In this document: positions 7,335-11,880 of the stretch, in pieces | How positions within the stretch are numbered: the stretch's first letter is position 1 | Layout: the number at the start of each line of letters is the position of its first letter | Source of the DNA: JBCCSZ01 sp039199225 | Lineage (GTDB): Bacteria; Bacteroidota; Bacteroidia; Chitinophagales; Saprospiraceae | Assembly (NCBI GenBank): GCA_039199225.1 | Contig: JBCCSZ010000246.1 | Location: forward strand, 1-11,880 | DNA: 11,880 nt | Direction: 5' to 3' | Notes under the pieces: model-generated | The model's input: only the letters and a program-made list of their open reading frames with translations | Database searches by the model: none | What the model was told of the DNA's origin: nothing | Translations under genes and position numbers: made by a program

Positions 7335-9653
7335 TCAGGGACCTACTGCTATGGGAGCTGCCAGACAGCTTTCTGGTATGCCAAATGCCTCGGTCAGCGC
7401 CAATGCATCCATGCGAATTTCTTTGCACAACTTATCGACCAGCCGGCGGATGGCTTTTGTTTTCGGCGGACTCATATATTCACTTTCGAGGTACCAACCT
7501 TTGTGATTTTCGATGGTATGCAAAGCAAAGAGATTACAAACATTCTGCAGGATGGTTTGTAGTGCTTCATCTTCGCAATCCTGTATTTTCTGTTGGAATT
7601 GTTGTAAAATCACCTTTTCCACGTAGGCTTCAGCAAGTTGCAAAATATGGGTCTGGCAGCGCAAGTAAGCTTCGTGCGTTTCAATTCCTTTTTTTAGATA
7701 GGCCCGCATTCTCTGGCTGACGCTCACCAGCAGTTTGCGCTCTCTGTATTCAAAGGCTGCTCGTTGGAACTCCTGGTCTAGCAGGTGCTCTTTGTCTGTT
7801 TTTCTTTTATTGATGGCATTCAACTCGGCCATAGAAGTAGAAAACTGAGAAAGCAAATACCGCATCACGGCTCTGAAGCCATCGTCATGAAATTCTTGTC
7901 GGAAGGCGGATAGCAATCCTTTGGCTACCAGTTGCATCAGCACCGTATTGTCCCCTTCGAAGGTGGTAAAAATATCGGTATCTGCCTTCAGATCGGTTAA
8001 GCGATTTTCGGCTAGGTATCCTTTGCCGCCGCAGGCTTCCCGGCAAACTTGCAAGCTGTTGGTTGTAAACCAGGTGGCGTAGGACTTTAGTCCGGCTGCC
8101 AGGGTTTCGATCTCTCGAATGTCGGCTTCCGACCGATCGACATAGCGCTGGGCTAGGTACTCTAAGCCGAAATGGATCGCATAAGTCTTGGCCAACAGAG
8201 GCATCAATCGGCGTCTGTGGCTAGGGTAGTCCAGCAGCAGGGTTTCTGGCGCACCTTCTTTGGGGGCAAATTGCCGTCGCTTCAGGGCGTATCGGATGGC
8301 GATGGTTAAGCCTGCTTTGGCGGCGCTCAGCCCGGCTTTGGGGACACAGACCCGCCCGCCGACTAGGGTGCCAAGCATGGTAAAAAAGCGTCGCGAGGGG
8401 TTTTGGATGGGACTGGAATAGACGCCTTCGGGGCTGATTTTTCCATATCTGTTGAGCAAGTTGACCCTCGGAACTCTCACTTGATCAAACCAAATCTTGC
8501 CATTGTCTACGCCATTGAGCCCCATTTTGTAGCCACAGTCTTCTACCCGAATGCCTCTTAGCAACTGCTGCTGTTCATCGCGCAGTGGTACGAGGACGGC
8601 GTGTACTCCATGACTTTCTTGTCCCACTTTCAGTTGTGCAAAAACGACGGCCATCTGGCCGTGTAGGGCATTGCCGATGTATTCTTTTCCTGCTTCTTCG
8701 CGAGGCGTGTGAACGATGATTTCATCTGTCGTGGGATCGTAGGTGGCTGTCGTTTCCAAGCCGCGGACGTTGGAGCCGTGGGCAGTTTCTGTCATCGCAA
8801 AGCAACCTGCCAGTTGTAGGCTGCCGATCGACCGGAGGTATTTATTGTGGTGGTAGGCAGTACCCAACCAAAGGACACTTCCTCCGAACAGACCGAATTG
8901 GACCCCAAATTTGACAACCAAGCTGAGGTCATGCCAGCCTAGTGTTTCAAACACGGCAATGTACGAAGCCATATCATCTTTGCCACCCTGAGCTTCGGGA
9001 TAGGAGAGTGCGCCAAGCCCCTGAGCCGCCAGCAGCTTACACCATTCCAAGACCTGCTCGCGATAGTCAAATTTATCTCTAAGCTGTCGATAGTTGAAAA
9101 CCTTGTCTTGGAGCAAGAGTCGAATTTGCTTTCGGGTAGCAGCTTGTTCGCCGTCCAGGATTTGCTTCAGTCGCCCGATGTCGAAAGGTGGATTTTGCTT
9201 TGGCTTAGGTCGAATGTTTTCTGGCAGAAAAAGTTGCTGAATAGCATCTGTTTGAGCAATACCCAGACTGTTCTCCAGTCGGAAGAGTGCCGTTCTGGTT
9301 TGATCGGATGACCACTGCGAAATCTCGTCAACGCTGGCGCTTTTTCGGGCCATCTCCATGCCTAGATCAGCTAGGTTTTCCAATTTCTCCGAAGGAAGGT
9401 CCTGGGCCGTTTGTCGTATGAGATTGATCCAATGGCGAAACAGCTGTCGGGAGGGTGGCTTTGCAGGATTGCTCCATTTTTTGAGCAACTGTCTGTCTTC
9501 CTGTTTTAGAAAAGGCAACTTTTCGATTTGTGATTTGATGAGTTTGACTTCGCTAGGACTCAGCAGGCTATCGGCCCAACCGACATAATACAGGGGTATC
9601 AGGCTCATGACACCGGCCGAATAAGTTGGAAAAGTAGGAACAGGGGTACTCAT
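7335..9653 (-). CDS. Acyl-CoA oxidase/dehydrogenase-like flavoprotein with TerB-like N-terminal extension
   Basis: A 772-residue FAD enzyme expected to introduce the alpha-beta double bond into acyl-CoA, the first step of beta-oxidation. The core starts near 160. TETAHGSN (288-295) leading into RGLETTATYDP is a hallmark of acyl-CoA oxidases. LKRRQFAP (457-464), CGGKGY (541-546) and TFEGDNTVL (564-572) follow, with E566 in the position of the catalytic base. A helical acyl-CoA-oxidase-type C-terminal region follows (about 585-772). Residues 20-62 (YVGWADSLLSPSEVKLI...) resemble a TerB-like helical module, making it longer than typical acyl-CoA oxidases (about 650-700). Whether electrons go to oxygen or to ETF cannot be read. 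The start at 9653 is uncertain, since M16 (codon 9606-9608) is an alternative. It converges with the FG-GAP gene, 62 bp apart, with no strong terminator between them. Confidence 0.88.
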   Translation of the reverse strand: MSTPVPTFPTYSAGVMSLIPLYYVGWADSLLSPSEVKLIKSQIEKLPFLKQEDRQLLKKWSNPAKPPSRQLFRHWINLIRQTAQDLPSEKLENLADLGMEMARKSASVDEISQWSSDQTRTALFRLENSLGIAQTDAIQQLFLPENIRPKPKQNPPFDIGRLKQILDGEQAATRKQIRLLLQDKVFNYRQLRDKFDYREQVLEWCKLLAAQGLGALSYPEAQGGKDDMASYIAVFETLGWHDLSLVVKFGVQFGLFGGSVLWLGTAYHHNKYLRSIGSLQLAGCFAMTETAHGSNVRGLETTATYDPTTDEIIVHTPREEAGKEYIGNALHGQMAVVFAQLKVGQESHGVHAVLVPLRDEQQQLLRGIRVEDCGYKMGLNGVDNGKIWFDQVRVPRVNLLNRYGKISPEGVYSSPIQNPSRRFFTMLGTLVGGRVCVPKAGLSAAKAGLTIAIRYALKRRQFAPKEGAPETLLLDYPSHRRRLMPLLAKTYAIHFGLEYLAQRYVDRSEADIREIETLAAGLKSYATWFTTNSLQVCREACGGKGYLAENRLTDLKADTDIFTTFEGDNTVLMQLVAKGLLSAFRQEFHDDGFRAVMRYLLSQFSTSMAELNAINKRKTDKEHLLDQEFQRAAFEYRERKLLVSVSQRMRAYLKKGIETHEAYLRCQTHILQLAEAYVEKVILQQFQQKIQDCEDEALQTILQNVCNLFALHTIENHKGWYLESEYMSPPKTKAIRRLVDKLCKEIRMDALALTEAFGIPESCLAAPIAVGP

Positions 9654-9704
9654 AAGGGATGGATTTACTTCTAAAGGTAAGCTATAAGTACGATGAATGG
9701 AAAG

Positions 9705-9732
9705 AAAAAAGGCCTCCGTTGGGGGGAGACCT
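9705..9732 (-). terminator. Rho-independent terminator downstream of the 82-residue protein gene
   Basis: Read on the minus strand, aggtctcc and ggaggcct form an 8-bp stem with one wobble pair and a 7-base loop (plus-strand arms 9725-9732 and 9710-9717), ending in a T-run (plus-strand A at 9705-9710). It lies 59 bp after the small gene's stop codon and only 51 bp before the acyl-CoA oxidase start, so that enzyme must have its own promoter immediately downstream or depend on read-through. Confidence 0.88.
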
Positions 9733-9791
9733 CGTGTGATTAGAGTGATATTTGTTCTAAAAGGGGGTAACGTTTTTGTTGGGGGTAAATC

Positions 9792-10040
9792 TTAAGGTCT
9801 CGTTGTAAGGGGGCTATCTGTAGCAGCAATATCATTTTCTGATTGTAGTTGATTGGCTGGATATCGTTCGTCTGTGGGGGCGATCGCCACGGGCGATGTC
9901 TTCTCTTTCTGTTCGATTTGAATTACCTGCTCCTGTGGGGCCTGAAATTCATAGTTGTCAAATTCAGATACGGTATTCGGATAGTAAAATACTAATGTCA
10001 ATAATCCCAGGAACATCGTTGTTAAGATGTATTTCGCCAT
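9792..10040 (-). CDS. Small membrane-anchored or secreted protein A (82 aa), unknown function
   Basis: An 82-residue protein starting MAKYILTTMFLGLLTLVFYY, a single N-terminal hydrophobic segment (about 4-20) that could be a signal peptide or an uncleaved anchor. The remainder is hydrophilic, rich in Gln, Glu, Pro and Thr, and likely disordered. Its N-terminus resembles the 76-residue protein encoded at 10474-10704: K-Y-[IL]-L-T-T-[MI]-F-L aligns without gaps, and P and V-S recur at matching positions further on, while third codon positions differ. This supports both being real genes. It has its own terminator 59 bp downstream. No lipobox, cysteine or known domain is visible. It matches no family I recognise. 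Confidence 0.7.
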   Translation of the reverse strand: MAKYILTTMFLGLLTLVFYYPNTVSEFDNYEFQAPQEQVIQIEQKEKTSPVAIAPTDERYPANQLQSENDIAATDSPLTTRP

Positions 10041-10473
10041 GATCTTAAGGGTTTGTTGTTATTTTGTTATGCTTCTAAGGGCTAAAGGTATATGTTCGAT
10101 CTATCGGCTGGGATTTTAATTTGTTGTTTAGTCCTAAAATTCTATTCTTTCCTGTGTAACATTGCATTCCGAGGAATACATTACAAATACTTTATATAAA
10201 AACTATGCCAAAAGTTAAGATTTAGTATAATATTAACGAATTTGGCACGACAAATGCCAGGATTCTAACACTTCGGTGAAACCAGGGTGTATAAACAAAA
10301 AACGGCCATCACAAGGGATGGCCGATAAAACAGACTATGAGAAAACCGCTATGAAAGGAAAAATTTCAGTTGATACACATCGTTTTTTCCAGATAACGGA
10401 AAAGTGTAGTTGTTCTCAGGTAGACCGGAAAAAATAGCTTTGGGGAAGTTTCCTTATCGATGGAAGATTTTTC
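10041..10473 (-). other. 433-bp region between the two small genes
   Basis: It holds the terminator at 10297-10324 and presumably the promoter and leader of protein A (10041-10296, AT-rich), though no clean TAnnTTTG/TTG pair was found. Between the protein B stop codon and the terminator lie about 149 bp of untranslated sequence. This contains a 6-bp inverted repeat (TTTTCC 10385-10390 / GGAAAA 10398-10403, 7-base loop). A plus-strand reading frame of 28 codons (10351-10437) looks accidental. Confidence 0.5.
10297..10324 (-). terminator. Rho-independent terminator downstream of the 76-residue protein gene
   Basis: The perfect 8-bp inverted repeat cggccatc (10303-10310) / gatggccg (10317-10324) with a 6-base loop is followed on the minus strand by six Ts (plus-strand A at 10297-10302). 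On the plus strand it is followed by ataaaac and would not terminate well. It lies about 149 bp after the stop codon at 10474. Confidence 0.88.
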
Positions 10474-10704
10474 TTAGAAGGACAAAGGAATCGGTTCCTG
10501 GAGAACAAGTGGTTGGGGCTCTGAAGCGGAAGTGCCAACAATCGGCACAACTGTTTTTAGCACCCGAACCGGCAGATCCGCCTTGGGTACAGGTGGGAGC
10601 GGACCATACCGATCGAGGTCTGCATTAGATACATGGACTGGTTGGAGCCATAATCCATATAGTGCAAATAGGAAGATGGTGGTGAGTAAGTACTTGTTTG
10701 TCAT
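10474..10704 (-). CDS. Small membrane-anchored or secreted protein B (76 aa), unknown function
   Basis: A 76-residue protein starting MTNKYLLTTIFLFALYGLWL, one hydrophobic segment (about 5-20), followed by a Pro/Val-rich tail with PLPPVPKADLP and ending LQEPIPLSF. No cysteine, charged cluster or known domain is visible. Gapless alignment of its first 26 residues with protein A (9792-10040) gives about 11 identities over 23 positions; the tails do not align. The tail composition suggests a disordered, extended segment outside the cytoplasmic membrane. It has no Shine-Dalgarno sequence and uses ATG. It lies about 100 bp downstream of the glucosaminidase stop on the same strand, and no strong terminator separates them, so co-transcription with that gene is possible. 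Function unknown. Confidence 0.68.
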   Translation of the reverse strand: MTNKYLLTTIFLFALYGLWLQPVHVSNADLDRYGPLPPVPKADLPVRVLKTVVPIVGTSASEPQPLVLQEPIPLSF

Positions 10705-10806
10705 AGGGGGTATTTGTTTCGGATAGTGTGTGTATGATCAGTTAGGAACGGGAACCTGTCAACTAAGCTTTGCAATACAATGAACGCATGTCAAGCCGCT
10801 GCTGCA

Positions 10807-11745
10807 TCATTGGTCTAGGCGGTGGAGTTCGTATTTTTTGATGACGTTAATCAGTTTTTGAGCATAAGATTTATCGGTGGCATAGCCCACGGCCTTTAGA
10901 CCCTTCGCCCAACCTTCGTAATTCTTACCATGTCGGTGCAACTTCTTGTAGCGTCCTTGAGAAAGCAACAAACTGTGTGCGCGCCAGCTATCTTCAGCAC
11001 TTTTGTACTTTCGGAAAAAATCCTTGTGGTGATCATCGTATGCATTGGTACAATGTCCTTTACTGCATTTCTTACTAAAGCACTTGATGCCAAAGTGGTT
11101 GTTGTTGTTTTTGGCCAGTAAGCTGTTGCCAGCATTGCTTTCGATCAGTGCTTGTGCCATCTTAATACTGGCTGGTACACCATATTTTTTCATCTCATTG
11201 ACAGCTGTCGTGCGGTATTTACGGATAAATGCTTTGGCACGGCGGTCCTTTATATTATCTGCAGCCGTTGGTGCATAAGGATTGTGACGCTCCTCATTAA
11301 AGGCAGCTGCTTGGGCCAGTTGTTGGGGTTTGGAGTCGCTCTGCCGATCATCGATGAATGCCTTTGCAGGTGCTTTCAGGGCAATGTTGAATTGCATATC
11401 CTTACTTAGTACGACATAGGCTGCCAGGACTACGATACCGATTTTGAACCAGGGAAGCTTTAATTTGCTGAACACGCTGCTTTTAATCTTGAAAAAGCGG
11501 CTGATTCTACACCATAGCTGCCGAGCCAGGTGGTGAACCAATAACATGAAGTATTCCAATAGCTTTTCAAAATTGATGCTGATAGGAGATGCAGCTATTA
11601 CTTCCCCCTCAGCGACCTGAAGAGGCTGTAATTCTTTTGATTTTTTGGGGGCCTCTTCAGGTTGAACAGCTTCTTCAGTTTTCTCGGATGTGGACACCCT
11701 TGTGTCTACAAAGGTGAACGGAATATCGTATTTGGACTTTTCCAT
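10807..11745 (-). CDS. Membrane-anchored GH73-type glucosaminidase (peptidoglycan hydrolase)
   Basis: A 312-residue protein expected to cleave the glycan strand of peptidoglycan. It has an N-terminal Glu/Pro/Lys-rich segment (about 15-55), an amphipathic stretch (60-80), one membrane segment at about 97-115 (WFKIGIVVLAAYVVLS), a linker, and a glucosaminidase domain from about 170 to 308. The domain shows MAQALIESNAGNS with probable catalytic E202, then NNHFGIKC, DFFRKYKSAEDSW, GWAKGLKAVGYATDKSYA and a final IKKYELHRLD helix. C222, C227 and C232 are evenly spaced in CFSKKCSKGHC. The topology implied is N-terminus inside, enzyme in the periplasm. ATG at 11745 is preferred over the adjacent GTG at 11748. 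It is FlgJ-C-like in fold, but nothing here suggests flagella; envelope remodelling is inferred. About 100 bp separate it from protein B downstream. Confidence 0.9.
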   Translation of the reverse strand: MEKSKYDIPFTFVDTRVSTSEKTEEAVQPEEAPKKSKELQPLQVAEGEVIAASPISINFEKLLEYFMLLVHHLARQLWCRISRFFKIKSSVFSKLKLPWFKIGIVVLAAYVVLSKDMQFNIALKAPAKAFIDDRQSDSKPQQLAQAAAFNEERHNPYAPTAADNIKDRRAKAFIRKYRTTAVNEMKKYGVPASIKMAQALIESNAGNSLLAKNNNNHFGIKCFSKKCSKGHCTNAYDDHHKDFFRKYKSAEDSWRAHSLLLSQGRYKKLHRHGKNYEGWAKGLKAVGYATDKSYAQKLINVIKKYELHRLDQ

Positions 11746-11880
11746 CACATAATGTTTTTTAGTATGATTGCTCTTAGTTGTAAGGTATTTTGTAAATTCA
11801 AAACACGGATAAAGTAGTTACAAGCAGTTCGTACATATTATTTTATTCGATTTTAGGAACTGTTAATTGTTGACAAGACA

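Noticed and set aside
7290..7720. Plus-strand open frames after the FG-GAP gene
   Set aside because: They lie opposite the well-supported acyl-CoA oxidase gene, have no recognisable protein features, and overlap each other in several frames.
9879..9888. Palindrome GGCGATCGCC as an operator or repeat site
   Set aside because: It occurs once, inside the 82-residue gene, and no second copy was noticed.
9672..10090. Shared taaaggta motif (9672-9679 and 10083-10090) as a common minus-strand promoter element
   Set aside because: On the minus strand it reads TACCTTTA, one base off TAnnTTTG, but neither copy has a TTG at the right distance and their distances to the start codons differ (about 18 and 42 bases).
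10351..10437. 28-codon plus-strand frame starting MKGKISVDTHRFF
   Set aside because: It is short, lacks a promoter or homologue in the window, and lies in what appears to be the 3' tail of the minus-strand gene.
10410..10726. Plus-strand open frames opposite the 76-residue protein
   Set aside because: The minus-strand frame has a paralogue at 9792-10040, a hydrophobic N-terminus and a terminator in the matching orientation; the plus-strand frames have none of these.

Overview
The window looks like a chromosomal segment of a Bacteroidota bacterium, most likely from the Saprospiria/Cytophagia side. Four things support this: a secreted beta-propeller protein ending in a type IX secretion (T9SS) type-A sorting domain, two OmpA-C envelope proteins of bacteroidotal type, start codons without Shine-Dalgarno sequences, and one promoter fitting the TTG-N20-TAnnTTTG pattern. 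The taxonomic call is inference from protein style only.

Layout: (1) 1-1288 is an AT-rich IS4-family insertion sequence with an intact YREK transposase on the minus strand and 13-bp perfect terminal inverted repeats. Its right end lies 61 bp before the next gene. (2) 1350-4337, plus strand, encodes an OmpA-C lipoprotein and then, after a 402-bp gap carrying the candidate promoter, a secreted PD40 propeller/CRD-like/OmpA-C protein of PorE-like architecture but without TPRs. An intrinsic terminator follows at 4382-4411. (3) 4539-5489, plus, is a cytoplasmic coiled-coil protein of unknown function. (4) 5800-7272, plus, is a seven-repeat FG-GAP/VCBS protein that is a T9SS cargo. (5) 7335-9653, minus and convergent with the previous gene, is a large acyl-CoA oxidase-like flavoenzyme with a TerB-like N-terminal extension. 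(6) 9792-10040 and 10474-10704, minus, are two small membrane-anchored or secreted proteins that look like diverged paralogues, each followed by its own strong intrinsic terminator. (7) 10807-11745, minus, is a membrane-anchored GH73-type glucosaminidase with three clustered cysteines.

Most of the genes concern the cell envelope: two proteins that should bind peptidoglycan, one that should cut it, a surface or secreted propeller, and two small anchored peptides. Apart from this theme there is no clear multi-gene operon; spacing and terminators suggest mostly single-gene transcripts. No defence system, CRISPR array, tRNA or rRNA is visible. The least explained parts are the paired small proteins, the coiled-coil protein, and the non-canonical domain combinations in the PD40-OmpA and acyl-CoA oxidase proteins.
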